A model generated the notes under the pieces. It saw only the letters and a program-made list of their open reading frames with translations, did no database searches and was not told where the DNA came from. 64,000 nt of DNA from Clostridiales bacterium (GTDB lineage Bacteria > Bacillota > Clostridia > Lachnospirales > Lachnospiraceae). A program made the position numbers and the translations under genes. Location: the NCBI GenBank assembly GCA_018366495.1, contig JAGZHZ010000002.1, forward strand, positions 1-64,000, written 5' to 3'. Shown here in pieces: positions 8,842 through 17,395 of the stretch (the stretch's first letter is position 1; each line of letters opens with the position of its first letter).

Positions 8842-10091
8842 TTTTACAAATTTTAAAACTACTGATTGCTATACTTCTGGCTTTTCTATCAGGAAAACTC
8901 ATATCAAAGCTAAAGCTGCCTTCTATCCTTGGATGGTTGATTGCCGGAATGATTTTAGGACCTCATGCTCTTTCATTGATGAACCAGGATCTTCTGGATG
9001 CTTCATGGTACCAGACTTCCATACATGTTCTCGAATGTGCTGTTGGTCTTATGATCGGAACAGAACTTGTCTGGAAAAAATTAAAACGTTCTGGAAAAGC
9101 TATTATTATTACAACACTGACGCAGTCGCTTGGAACATTTTTAACTGTATCGCTCGTATTTGGAATTGTGTTTTATTTTTCAGAAATTCCTCTTTATCTG
9201 GCATTTATTTTCGGCGGAATTGCGCTTGCAACGGCGCCTGCGCCTGCGCTTTCCATCGTCCGTGAATTTCAGACAGATGGTCCCGTTACGAAAACTCTAA
9301 TTCCTATGGCTGCTTTGGACGATATCGTTGGATGTGTTGTATTTTTTACTACCATTGCTATCGTTGCAGGTAATCTTTCTGCTGGTCATCTTCCTGCCTA
9401 TATGATTGCCCTCGTGGTGATTCTTCCTCTCGTAATCGGGGCGGCTGTGGGAGTTCTTGCTGGATTTCTGTTAAAAAAGCAAAGAAGCGCTCCAATCACA
9501 CTGGCAATTTTAATTGGAATGATTTTTGTTGCTTCTATTGTCGGATTTTTCTTTAACAACTATATCATGCCTTCTCCTGTTTTGAATTTTATGCTGATCG
9601 GCATGGCCTTTTCTGCTGTATTTTCAAATATGGTCAGTGAATCTCGACTGGAACAGATCATGAAAGCTTTTAATCCGATTCTTAATGTAGCAATGATTGT
9701 CGTAATTCTCAATCTCGGTGCCCCTCTGGATTATCATTTGATTCTTGGAGCAGGACTTTTTACAATAATCTATATTGCTGCCCGAGCTTTTGGAAAATAT
9801 TTTGGCGCCTATTTTGGTGCATCGATCACAAAATCTCCTGTAACTGTCAAAAAATATCTGGGATTTACACTTTTGCCTCATTCAGGCGTTTCCCTTGTTT
9901 TTACAGGAATTGCTGTTTCTGTGCTGTCCCCATCGGTTCCTGAATATGCCAAAATCATTCAGGGAACCATCGCTGCCGCTGCTGTAATTAACGAAATTAT
10001 TGCTGTAATTGCTGCTAAAAAAGGCTTTGAATGGGCAGGAGAATTTTCCTCTGACTTACCTCAAAAAGACAGTGAAAGTCTTTCTGTCTAA
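8838..10091 (+). CDS. CPA2-family cation/proton antiporter (KefB/NapA-like membrane domain)
   Basis: This 417-residue polytopic membrane protein has about 12 hydrophobic segments and belongs to the monovalent cation:proton antiporter-2 group, exchanging Na+ or K+ for H+. Recognisable parts include LPSILGWLIAGMILGPHAL near the N-terminus and ATAPAPALSIVREF followed by ALDDIVGC in the core. It has no C-terminal RCK/TrkA-N nucleotide-binding domain, so any gating partner must be separate. Its ATG overlaps the synthetase stop by 4 bases, so the two proteins are probably made together. The transported ion cannot be determined here. Confidence 0.85.
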   Translation: MILQILKLLIAILLAFLSGKLISKLKLPSILGWLIAGMILGPHALSLMNQDLLDASWYQTSIHVLECAVGLMIGTELVWKKLKRSGKAIIITTLTQSLGTFLTVSLVFGIVFYFSEIPLYLAFIFGGIALATAPAPALSIVREFQTDGPVTKTLIPMAALDDIVGCVVFFTTIAIVAGNLSAGHLPAYMIALVVILPLVIGAAVGVLAGFLLKKQRSAPITLAILIGMIFVASIVGFFFNNYIMPSPVLNFMLIGMAFSAVFSNMVSESRLEQIMKAFNPILNVAMIVVILNLGAPLDYHLILGAGLFTIIYIAARAFGKYFGAYFGASITKSPVTVKKYLGFTLLPHSGVSLVFTGIAVSVLSPSVPEYAKIIQGTIAAAAVINEIIAVIAAKKGFEWAGEFSSDLPQKDSESLSV

Positions 10092-10132
10092 AATATGATA
10101 ATCAGATTAAAAACGATAAATGTGTAATACCA

Positions 10133-10163
10133 AAGAAGGAGCTGGTTTTTCCAGCTCCTTCTT
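10133..10163. terminator. Bidirectional terminator between convergent genes
   Basis: AAGAAGGAGCTGG pairs perfectly with CCAGCTCCTTCTT around a five-T loop and is followed by ATTTTTC on the plus strand. It lies between the convergent antiporter and importer genes and probably serves the antiporter operon; the A-rich upstream side would also serve the minus strand. Confidence 0.85.
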
Positions 10164-10212
10164 ATTTTTCTGAAAGATTTTTCAATTTTTTGTTATTTCT
10201 TCTCTTTTTTAT

Positions 10213-10986
10213 TTAATTTCCACATTCAATGCTGATCTGATTAAACTGCTCCAGAATCTGTTCTACTTTTATTTTTTTCTTTTCTTCCCCTGAAACGTCC
10301 ATCACTGCTTTTCCCTGATGCATCATCAGCAGTCGATTCCCATATTCCACTGCATAGCGCAGATTATGTGTCACCATGATTGTCGTCAGTTTCTTTTCTC
10401 GTACAATTTTTCCTGTCAATTCCATGATGCGTTCTGCTGTCTTCGGATCCAGAGCAGCTGTATGTTCATCCAGAATCAGAAAATCGATCGGCGTCATTGT
10501 CGACATTACAAGGGACATTGCCTGTCGCTGTCCCCCTGAAAGATTTCCCACTTTGACATCCATTTTTTCTTCCAGACCTAAGTTGAGCTGCCGAAGACAG
10601 TCCTTGTAATAGTCGATTCTCTGCTTATTTGTTCCGCGTGTCAGACCAAAAAATTTTCCTTTATTGTCTGCCATGGCCATATTTTCCAGAATTGTCATAT
10701 TTGGACACGTTCCCATTGCCGGATTTTGATATACTCTTCCAATTCTCTTTAATCTCTTGTATTCTTTTTCACGCGTGATATCGTGACCATCAATCAAAAT
10801 TTTTCCATCATCGAGATCTATACTTCCGCAAATCAAATTTAACATGGACGTTTTTCCTGATCCATTGCTGCCAACTACGGATACAAACTGACCTTCCTGT
10901 ATCGTAAGATTGAAATCTTCAAACAGACACATCTCATTGACTGTTCCCGGATTGTAATATTTTTGAATGTGTTTTAACTCAAGCAT
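10213..10986 (-). CDS. trpZ: ABC transporter ATP-binding protein, TrpZ type
   Basis: This 257-residue ATPase powers the importer encoded by the two genes before it. The Walker A motif is GSNGSGKTS, the signature is LSGGQRQ, and Walker B is DFLILDEHTAAL with a His after the Glu. It overlaps the permease gene by 8 bases. Family members are often labelled generically as ABC importers of the branched-chain or sugar type. The Trp T-box ahead of the operon supports a tryptophan or Trp-precursor substrate. The ABC function is certain; the substrate is an inference from regulation. Confidence 0.78.
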   Translation of the reverse strand: MLELKHIQKYYNPGTVNEMCLFEDFNLTIQEGQFVSVVGSNGSGKTSMLNLICGSIDLDDGKILIDGHDITREKEYKRLKRIGRVYQNPAMGTCPNMTILENMAMADNKGKFFGLTRGTNKQRIDYYKDCLRQLNLGLEEKMDVKVGNLSGGQRQAMSLVMSTMTPIDFLILDEHTAALDPKTAERIMELTGKIVREKKLTTIMVTHNLRYAVEYGNRLLMMHQGKAVMDVSGEEKKKIKVEQILEQFNQISIECGN

Positions 10987-11860
10987 GACTTTTCACCTTC
11001 CTTTTTCGATCCATGCTGATAACCAGAATCAGCAGAAATAGCGCTGCTGTGATTAATTTCATCGCCTGCGGTTCAAAAAACTTGATGGCGAGCGCCACAC
11101 AGCCCTTATATAAAATTGCTCCGATAAATACCGCTGTTGTCGTCTTTACTTTTGGTATCTTTTTAAATAATGCTGTTCCGATGATAACACTGGCAAGTCC
11201 AATCACCATAGAACCCGTTCCGCTTGAGATATCAAATACTCTTTGTTCCTGACAAAAAACACATCCGCCAAGCGCTACCAGACCATTTGCAATCGCCAGT
11301 CCTAAAATTTTAACATTTCCTTTATCTTTAGCAAGAGAAGTCACCAGATTATCATTGTCTCCAACTGCACGCAGCAGATATCCTGATTTTGTCTTTAAAT
11401 ACAAATCCAGCAGGATTTTGCTGATCAGTACTACCGCCAGAATCAGCAGCAGTTTTACATAGGCTGGGATTTTTTCTCCAAACAGACCGCTAAGAGCTGC
11501 ATTTTTAAACATTGTGTCTTTCGAGAATAACGGTACATTATTTGTACCTGCTATTTCCAGATTGATGGTATACAGAGCAGTCATCATAATGATTCCTGAG
11601 AGAAGATCCCGGACTTTACATTTGACATGAATCAGACCGGTGCAGATTCCTGCTGCGGCTCCCGCCAGAAAAGAAATCGGAAGGGTCAAATAAGGATTGA
11701 CTCCTCTCGTGATGAGTGCGGCCGTCACAGCAGCTCCCAATGGAAAACTTCCATCTACTGTCAAATCTGGAAAATCTAATATTTTATATGTAATGTAAAC
11801 TCCTAATGCAAGGATTCCATAGATCAGTCCCTGCTCTACCACTGTAAGTACAAAATCCAT
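10979..11860 (-). CDS. trpY: ABC transporter permease, TrpY type
   Basis: This 293-residue inner-membrane permease has about eight hydrophobic segments and resembles the branched-chain amino acid/sugar (BPD_transp_2) permease group. Characteristic stretches are ILDFPDLTVDGSFPLGAAVT near the N-terminus and VIGLASVIIGTALF. GGAGG lies upstream of the ATG. It sits between the binding protein and ATPase genes and overlaps the latter. It forms the channel of the T-box-controlled importer. Confidence 0.8.
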   Translation of the reverse strand: MDFVLTVVEQGLIYGILALGVYITYKILDFPDLTVDGSFPLGAAVTAALITRGVNPYLTLPISFLAGAAAGICTGLIHVKCKVRDLLSGIIMMTALYTINLEIAGTNNVPLFSKDTMFKNAALSGLFGEKIPAYVKLLLILAVVLISKILLDLYLKTKSGYLLRAVGDNDNLVTSLAKDKGNVKILGLAIANGLVALGGCVFCQEQRVFDISSGTGSMVIGLASVIIGTALFKKIPKVKTTTAVFIGAILYKGCVALAIKFFEPQAMKLITAALFLLILVISMDRKRKVKSHA

Positions 11861-11902
11861 TTCTCTTTCCTCCGTCTTCTCTTGCCAGCTTTCTCGCCTA
11901 TC

Positions 11903-12907
11903 TTATTCTGACATGATCTCTGTAAAAATTTCCGCAGCGCGTCCGTTCATCTCTTCTGGGATTGTAATTCCTAAATTTTCTGCCGCTGCGCTGTTAATAT
12001 ACAGACTGCTCTCTGTCAGAAGTTCGTACGGTGTCTCCTCCGCTTTTAATTCCCCTTTTAAAATCTTTGCCGCCATTCTTCCAGTATCTTTTCCAAGATT
12101 TACATAATCCAGACCCTCTGCCGCAACACATCCCAGTTTTACCTGTTCGATCTCGCTTCCGAACACTGGTATATTCTGTTCATTCGCCTGATCTAAAATT
12201 GCCGGCAGAGAACTGACTACTGTATTATCTGTCAGGTTTGTCAGACAGTCCACTTTATCAAGTAAATCCGCTGTGGCAAGCGGAATCTCAGATGTATTTG
12301 TAATTCCAGCCGTCTCAATCTCAAATCCGTATTCGGATGCCAGTTCTTCATATTGTGCAATACTGTAAACTGAATTTGCCTCGCTCGTTGTATACAAAAT
12401 ACCGATTGTTTCTGCATCCGGCATCAGCTCCCGAATCATTTTCAGCTGTGCCTCGACTGGCAGCTGATCACTCGTTCCAGTCACAGCGCCGACCGGCATT
12501 CCATTTTCATCGGCAAGTTCTGCCTCTTCTGGATTTGTGACAGCAGTGTAAATAACAGGGATTTCAGAATCTATCGCCGCATTGTATGCTGCCTGAGCGC
12601 TCGGCGTTGCGATCGCGCAGATCAAATCTACACCGTCTGAGACAAAGCTCTGGGCAATCTGTGCTGTCGTTCCCATATCAGACGCCGCATTGTTGATTTT
12701 TATTGTCAGATTCTTTCCTTCCTCAATTCCTTCTTCTTTTAATCCTTCTAAAAATCCTTCGCGACAGTTATCTAAAGATCCATGCTCTGCAAACTGAGAA
12801 ATTCCAATCGTATACGAATCTTCCTCTGCATTTGCTGTCATTGCCATCCCGAAAACACTTGCTGCTGTTAACATACTTCCCACCATTACTGACATTTTCT
12901 TTTTCAT
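11903..12907 (-). CDS. trpX: ABC transporter substrate-binding protein, TrpX type
   Basis: This 334-residue exported binding protein belongs to the ABC_sub_bind group (PF04392-like). The signal peptide covers about 1-27 (ending TANA). IGISQFAEHGSLDN opens the first lobe. GILYTTSEANS, TNLTDNTVVSS and VAAEGLDYVNLGKDTG are family-typical stretches. No lipobox cysteine is visible, which is unusual for a Gram-positive binding protein. AAAGGAG precedes the ATG by 8 bases. It is first in the operon, 150 bp downstream of the T-box terminator. Tryptophan is the best substrate guess, based on the UGG specifier. Confidence 0.8.
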   Translation of the reverse strand: MKKKMSVMVGSMLTAASVFGMAMTANAEEDSYTIGISQFAEHGSLDNCREGFLEGLKEEGIEEGKNLTIKINNAASDMGTTAQIAQSFVSDGVDLICAIATPSAQAAYNAAIDSEIPVIYTAVTNPEEAELADENGMPVGAVTGTSDQLPVEAQLKMIRELMPDAETIGILYTTSEANSVYSIAQYEELASEYGFEIETAGITNTSEIPLATADLLDKVDCLTNLTDNTVVSSLPAILDQANEQNIPVFGSEIEQVKLGCVAAEGLDYVNLGKDTGRMAAKILKGELKAEETPYELLTESSLYINSAAAENLGITIPEEMNGRAAEIFTEIMSE

Positions 12908-13064
12908 AATTTTTTCTCCTTTACGATTCCTTTTTTTTAATAATTTTTATCCGATTCACAATCCGTCTGTCCACTTGTCATATTGCGATCCACACTTTTT
13001 TCTGGATATCAATTAAATTTCTCATGACTAAAGTCGCAGGTATTCTCGCCTTATTTATAAAAAA

Positions 13065-13096
13065 ACCGCCTCAAACTATTTCTAGTTTGAGACGGT
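13065..13096 (-). terminator. T-box-controlled terminator
   Basis: ACCGTCTCAAACTA pairs with TAGTTTGAGGCGGT around GAAA, then a T run. One arm partner competes with the T-box antiterminator region. Confidence 0.88.
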
Positions 13097-13334
13097 AATA
13101 AACTTTTTTATTATCGCGGTACCACTCAATTTGACAACTGTCCTCTCTCTTACGTACAACCATACGCTCCTGATTGATAACGGGTTCGGTTCCCGACGAT
13201 GCCTACTCTTTTCATTTCAGATCGCCCTCGAAAGTCCATTCGGCAATAAAATCCATACGGCAATCTCACCCTCTGCCGCTCTCTGTGATTTCTCTTAGAG
13301 CTTACTCTTCTTTCTCATCGGTTTTTCTTTTGAT
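13065..13334 (-). ncRNA. T-box leader with UGG (Trp) specifier
   Basis: The minus-strand leader starts about 13334 and shows stem I closed by CGATG/CATCG. It has the conserved AGAGAGC distal element, a specifier-loop context GAA-TGG-AC (TGG at 13236-13238), a stem III of the CGGG...CCCG type, and the T-box core GTGGTACCGCG (13115-13125). A terminator with 14-bp arms follows (13065-13096), with a seven-T run at its minus-strand end. Uncharged tRNA-Trp should stabilise the antiterminator and switch on the importer downstream. The specifier was assigned by motif position, not by folding software. Confidence 0.88.
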
Positions 13335-13340
13335 GGATAT

Positions 13341-13369
13341 AGTGTAATACTAAAATTCTGATTTGTCAA
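13341..13369 (-). promoter_or_regulatory. Promoter of the T-box/trpXYZ operon
   Basis: On the minus strand TTGACA (13364-13369), a 17-bp spacer and TACACT (13341-13346) make a good housekeeping promoter. It places the transcript start just before the T-box stem I. Confidence 0.8.
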
Positions 13370-13428
13370 TCTTTTTTTATTTACTGCCCCTAAAAACAGA
13401 TAGTTTTCTTTTTCTCATACAAAAAACT

Positions 13429-13461
13429 CAGGACCGGCTGTCTCAACGACAACCAGCCCTG
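13429..13461 (-). terminator. Terminator of the mgl operon
   Basis: CAGGGCTGGTTGTC pairs with GACAGCCGGTCCTG, with G-U pairs, and leads to GAGTTTTTTG on the minus strand, 36 bases after the mglC stop. Confidence 0.82.
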
Positions 13462-13496
13462 AAGTTTTATAATAAGGGTAGATTTGTATTGTCCAA

Positions 13497-14522
13497 TTAT
13501 TTCTTAGCAATGTATTTACGAACGTCGATAGATACAGCCAGGATAATAATGAAACCTCTGATGATATACTGTAAGTATGGGTCGATTCCAAGGAAGTTGA
13601 ATGCGTATGTGATAACCTGTAAGATTACAACACCGATTACAACGCCTGGGATTGTACCAACACCACCGGAGAAGGATACACCACCGATTACACAACCGGA
13701 GATCGCATCCAAGTCGTAGTTCAGACCTGTACCTGTGTTAACAGATCCGATACGTCCTGCCTCTAAGAAAGAAGCTACACCGTAAAGAACACCAGCGATA
13801 ATATAAACGCCCATGATATTTTTTGCTACGTTTACACCAGATACAGCAGCTGCTTCTGTGTTACCACCGATAGCGAACATGTTTTTACCTAATGTTGTTT
13901 TGTTCCAAACAATATACATAATAACAACTGCGATTGTAGCATAGATGATCAGGTATGGAAGTTTGAATCCTCCGATATTGAATGCTCCTGTTACAAAGTT
14001 GTTGAATTTTGCATTGAATGTTGACAGAGCCTGCGCTCCACCACCCTGGCTGTTGATGTAGATACATGTGCATCCAAATGCGATCAACTGTGTACCAAGG
14101 GAAATAATAAATGCGTGTAAGTGAAGTTTTGCAACACCAAAACCGTTGATTACACAGAAGATCATTGCAACAGCGATACTAGCCAGTAACGGCACGATCA
14201 GTGGAAGATCTTTTTCAAACTGATACATTCTGGAACCATATGTAGTAGCCTGAACAAGAGAAGCTGTTACAGCAGCACTACATCCAACGATACGACCAAC
14301 AGAAAGGTCTGTACCTGCCAACACGATCATACCAGCAACACCAAGTGCCAGAATAATACGTGTAGAAGCCTGTGTTAAGATTTTTGTGAAGTTTGATACT
14401 GACAAGAATTTTGGATTTACACAAATAATTACAATCAGCATCAAACCAAGGATAATATACAATGCATAGTTAAGCAAAAATTCGCTTATTTTCTTTGAAT
14501 CCCATTTTGTTGTTTTTTCCAT
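13497..14522 (-). CDS. mglC: Galactose/methyl-galactoside ABC transporter permease MglC
   Basis: This 341-residue BPD_transp_2-type permease has about ten membrane segments and moves the sugar delivered by MglB across the membrane. The match is clear in ILALGVAGMIVLAGTDLSVG, FAIGGNTEAAAVSGVNV and LDAISGCVIGGVSFSGG, all typical of MglC and the related ribose permease. AGGAG precedes the ATG. It is the last gene of the operon, 15 bp after mglA, followed by a terminator. The specificity call rests mainly on MglB. Confidence 0.9.
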   Translation of the reverse strand: MEKTTKWDSKKISEFLLNYALYIILGLMLIVIICVNPKFLSVSNFTKILTQASTRIILALGVAGMIVLAGTDLSVGRIVGCSAAVTASLVQATTYGSRMYQFEKDLPLIVPLLASIAVAMIFCVINGFGVAKLHLHAFIISLGTQLIAFGCTCIYINSQGGGAQALSTFNAKFNNFVTGAFNIGGFKLPYLIIYATIAVVIMYIVWNKTTLGKNMFAIGGNTEAAAVSGVNVAKNIMGVYIIAGVLYGVASFLEAGRIGSVNTGTGLNYDLDAISGCVIGGVSFSGGVGTIPGVVIGVVILQVITYAFNFLGIDPYLQYIIRGFIIILAVSIDVRKYIAKK

Positions 14523-14537
14523 AGTTTTTCTCCTGCC

Positions 14538-16049
14538 TTAAACATATTTTGCTGCCAAACGCATGATTTCTTCCTGCATTCCGCCCTTTAAGTCTTCTTT
14601 GACGTCCACAATTCCTGCCATGTGACCATTACTCATAACTAAGATACGGTCGCAGATACCAATCAACTCAGGCATCTCAGAAGAAACTACCATAACGCCT
14701 TTTCCTTCGGCTGCTAAATCATTAATTAACTGATAGATTTCGTATTTTGCTCCAACATCGATACCACGAGTAGGCTCGTCCAGCAACAAGATCACTGGTT
14801 TTGTCAGAAGCCAGCGGCCGATGATAACTTTCTGCTGGTTACCACCTGACAAAGATTTGATATGTGTCTTGTTTGTAGGTGTCTTAACCTTCATACTCTT
14901 AACTACCCAGTCTGTATCCTCTTCCATTTTCTTGTTGGAAAGGAGTCCGAACTTATTGCGGTAAGCTTTGATGTTTGCAATTACAGCATTGAACGTGATA
15001 CTCTTTAATGGAATAATACCAGTAGCACGTCTCTCCTCTGTCAGCAGAGCAAATCCGTTTTTGATTGCTTCCATGGAGTTATGGTTATATACTTCTTTTC
15101 CGTTTAATGTAATCTTTCCGCTCTCTCTGTGTGCAATACCATAGATTGTCTCAAGGAGTTCTGTTCTTCTTGATCCAACCAGTCCTGCAACACCGAGTAC
15201 TTCGCCTTCACGAAGTTCGAAAGAAACATCAATACAGGTAGGCATATATTTTCCTGTCAGACCTTCTACTTTCATCAGAGTCTTTCCAGGTTTATTTGTT
15301 TTCGGTGGGAAACGATCAGACATCTCACGACCAACCATCATATTGATGATCTTATCTGTCGTCAGTTCTTTTGCTGGTGTTGTGGAAACCCACTGTCCAT
15401 CACGCATGATCGTTACATCGTCTGAGATTCTCAGAATTTCTTCCATCTTATGAGAGATATAAATGATTCCTACACCATTTGCTCTCAGTTTGTTGATGAT
15501 TCTAAATAAGTGCTCTACTTCTTCATCTGTAAGAGAAGAGGTAGGCTCATCAAGCACAAGAATTTTTGCATCATAAGAAACCGCTTTTGCGATCTCTACC
15601 ATCTGTCTCTGTGATACAGATAAATCACCGATGATTGCTTTTGGATCTACTTGAACTTCAATCTCATCGAAAAGCTTTTTTGTATCATCGTACATTTTTT
15701 TATGATCTACCAAGCCAGCTTTTTTCGGAAATTTTCCTAACCACATATTTTCCATAACGCTTCTACGAAGCACCTGGTTCAACTCCTGGTGCACCATTGC
15801 AACTCCGTGTTCCAGAGCGTCTTTCGGGTTAGAAAAATGTGTCTCTTTTCCTTCGATCTTGATTGATCCCGCATCTTCTTTGTAGATACCGAACAAACAT
15901 TTCATCAAAGTACTTTTTCCGGCTCCGTTTTCTCCCATCAGAGCATGAACGCTTCCTTTTTTTAACAAAAGGTTAGCTTTATTCAACGCTTTTACGCCTG
16001 GGAACTCTTTTTCAAGATCCCGCATCTCTAAAAGATAACTTTCCGCCAT
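14538..16049 (-). CDS. mglA: Galactose/methyl-galactoside ABC transporter ATP-binding protein MglA
   Basis: This 503-residue tandem ATPase has the usual length for sugar importers of this class. The first domain has Walker A GENGAGKST, signature LSVSQRQ and Walker B ILVLDEPTSSL. The second has a degenerate P-loop (AGLVGSRRTELL), signature LSGGNQQK and ILLLDEPTRGID. The asymmetric pair is normal for MglA/RbsA. It lies between mglB, from which it is separated by a hairpin, and mglC. Confidence 0.93.
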   Translation of the reverse strand: MAESYLLEMRDLEKEFPGVKALNKANLLLKKGSVHALMGENGAGKSTLMKCLFGIYKEDAGSIKIEGKETHFSNPKDALEHGVAMVHQELNQVLRRSVMENMWLGKFPKKAGLVDHKKMYDDTKKLFDEIEVQVDPKAIIGDLSVSQRQMVEIAKAVSYDAKILVLDEPTSSLTDEEVEHLFRIINKLRANGVGIIYISHKMEEILRISDDVTIMRDGQWVSTTPAKELTTDKIINMMVGREMSDRFPPKTNKPGKTLMKVEGLTGKYMPTCIDVSFELREGEVLGVAGLVGSRRTELLETIYGIAHRESGKITLNGKEVYNHNSMEAIKNGFALLTEERRATGIIPLKSITFNAVIANIKAYRNKFGLLSNKKMEEDTDWVVKSMKVKTPTNKTHIKSLSGGNQQKVIIGRWLLTKPVILLLDEPTRGIDVGAKYEIYQLINDLAAEGKGVMVVSSEMPELIGICDRILVMSNGHMAGIVDVKEDLKGGMQEEIMRLAAKYV

Positions 16050-16094
16050 ACTTTTATCCCCACTTTTCTATTTTATTTTTCTCTTCCTGACAAA

Positions 16095-16136
16095 AAAGGA
16101 GAGTGAGCAGATACTTTTTACTGTCACCTCTCCTTT
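16095..16136 (-). terminator. Attenuating hairpin between mglB and mglA
   Basis: On the minus strand AAAGGAGAGGTG pairs imperfectly with CACTCTCCTTT across a long loop and is followed by TTTTTTGTC. Its place after mglB suggests partial termination, giving more binding protein than ATPase and permease. Confidence 0.65.
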
Positions 16137-16209
16137 CTGTATTTTACCTTATCTTGTTTCTCAGGGAGGAAAAATTCTTATTCTGTCTATAAATCTTAAT
16201 TATCTGAAA

Positions 16210-17238
16210 TTATTCAGCGTCTGCTGTTGTAGCTTCTACTCTTGAATATGGGATACGTACGGAAACACCATCTTCTGCGATTTCGTATTCTGTTCCTTCA
16301 ACAAAGTCTTTTCCGTTTGCTGCGTTGATAGCAACTTCGATCAGGGCTTTACCCATAGCATCGCCATCCTGTTTTACAGTAGCTGCCATTTTTCCGCTGT
16401 TGATAGCTTCTACACCAGCGTCTGTAGCGTCTACACCGATTACTGGAATCCAGTTTTCAGCTTCAGCGTCTGTGTTGTATCCAACTGCGTTTAATGCGGA
16501 GATAACACCAAGTGCCATATCATCGTTGTTGCAGAATACTGCTTCGATTTCACCTTCATGAGCTGCTAAGATAGCTTCCATGGAGTTCTGTGCCTGATCT
16601 GTAGCCCAGTTAGCAACAACTGGTTCACCCTGAACGTTTTCCATTTTCATTCCACGTTCTTCAGCCTGAGATACGCTGTAAGATGTACGTGCTTCTGCTT
16701 CTGGGTTTCCTGGTTCACCTTTGAATACTAAGTACTGGCATACACCATCACCGTTTAAGTCATATTCTGGATGAGCTTCCCACATATCAGCTAATAAGTC
16801 ACCCTGCATTACACCAGCTTCGGAAGCTGTTGTTCCAACGAACAGTCCATCACAAGATTCCATAATTTCTTTAGCTGGCTCTCTGTTGAAGAAGATAGCT
16901 GGGATACCAGCTTCTTTTGCTTTGTCAGCTAATCCCTGAGCAGATCCTGTATCAACACAGTTGATTAATACAGCGTCCAGATCTTTTTCAACTAAGATAT
17001 CCATCTGGTCGTTCTGTTTAGCCTGGTCACCCTGTGCATCCTGCATATCTAAGTTAATTGTAACGTCTGCTTCTTCAGCATATTTCTCGATTGCAGCACG
17101 TACAGTAGAAATATAAGTATCATCAAATTTGTAGATCAGAACACCTAAGTTGATCTCATCTTTTGCTTCTTCTGCCTGTACTGGAACCATAGACATTGCC
17201 ATACCACAAGCGAGTAATAATGCTAATCTCTTTTTCAT
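16210..17238 (-). CDS. mglB: Galactose-binding protein MglB
   Basis: This 342-residue type-I periplasmic-binding-fold protein binds the imported sugar at the cell surface. The signal peptide reads MKKRLALLLACGMAMSMVPVQA. Mature sequence starts the fold with LGVLIYKFDDTYISTVR. FNREPAKEI contributes a binding-site segment. DLNGDGVCQY matches the calcium-binding loop of galactose-binding proteins, and VFCNNDDMALG and VIGVDATDAG complete the pocket. No conventional lipobox is seen (LLAC occurs too early to be convincing), so how it stays at the surface is unclear. A -10 lies at 17287-17292. Confidence 0.9.
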   Translation of the reverse strand: MKKRLALLLACGMAMSMVPVQAEEAKDEINLGVLIYKFDDTYISTVRAAIEKYAEEADVTINLDMQDAQGDQAKQNDQMDILVEKDLDAVLINCVDTGSAQGLADKAKEAGIPAIFFNREPAKEIMESCDGLFVGTTASEAGVMQGDLLADMWEAHPEYDLNGDGVCQYLVFKGEPGNPEAEARTSYSVSQAEERGMKMENVQGEPVVANWATDQAQNSMEAILAAHEGEIEAVFCNNDDMALGVISALNAVGYNTDAEAENWIPVIGVDATDAGVEAINSGKMAATVKQDGDAMGKALIEVAINAANGKDFVEGTEYEIAEDGVSVRIPYSRVEATTADAE

Positions 17239-17286
17239 AATAAATAACCTCCATTCGCTTTCTCGCGTTCTTTATTTTGTGTTCTC

Positions 17287-17292
17287 ATTATA
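17287..17292 (-). promoter_or_regulatory. Probable -10 element of the mglB promoter
   Basis: TATAAT lies 49 bases upstream of the mglB start on the minus strand, in a 157-bp gap. No good -35 is found at 17 bp, which would fit a promoter needing an activator such as the adjacent AraC-type regulator. The activator link is inference. Confidence 0.45.
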
Positions 17293-17395
17293 AACCAAAG
17301 TTTCTAGCAATTCTATACAATTTTTTTAACTCTACTATCGTTTTTCTTATATTTTTATATATTTTCTTGTCATATTGCTTCAAAAATTTCAAAAG

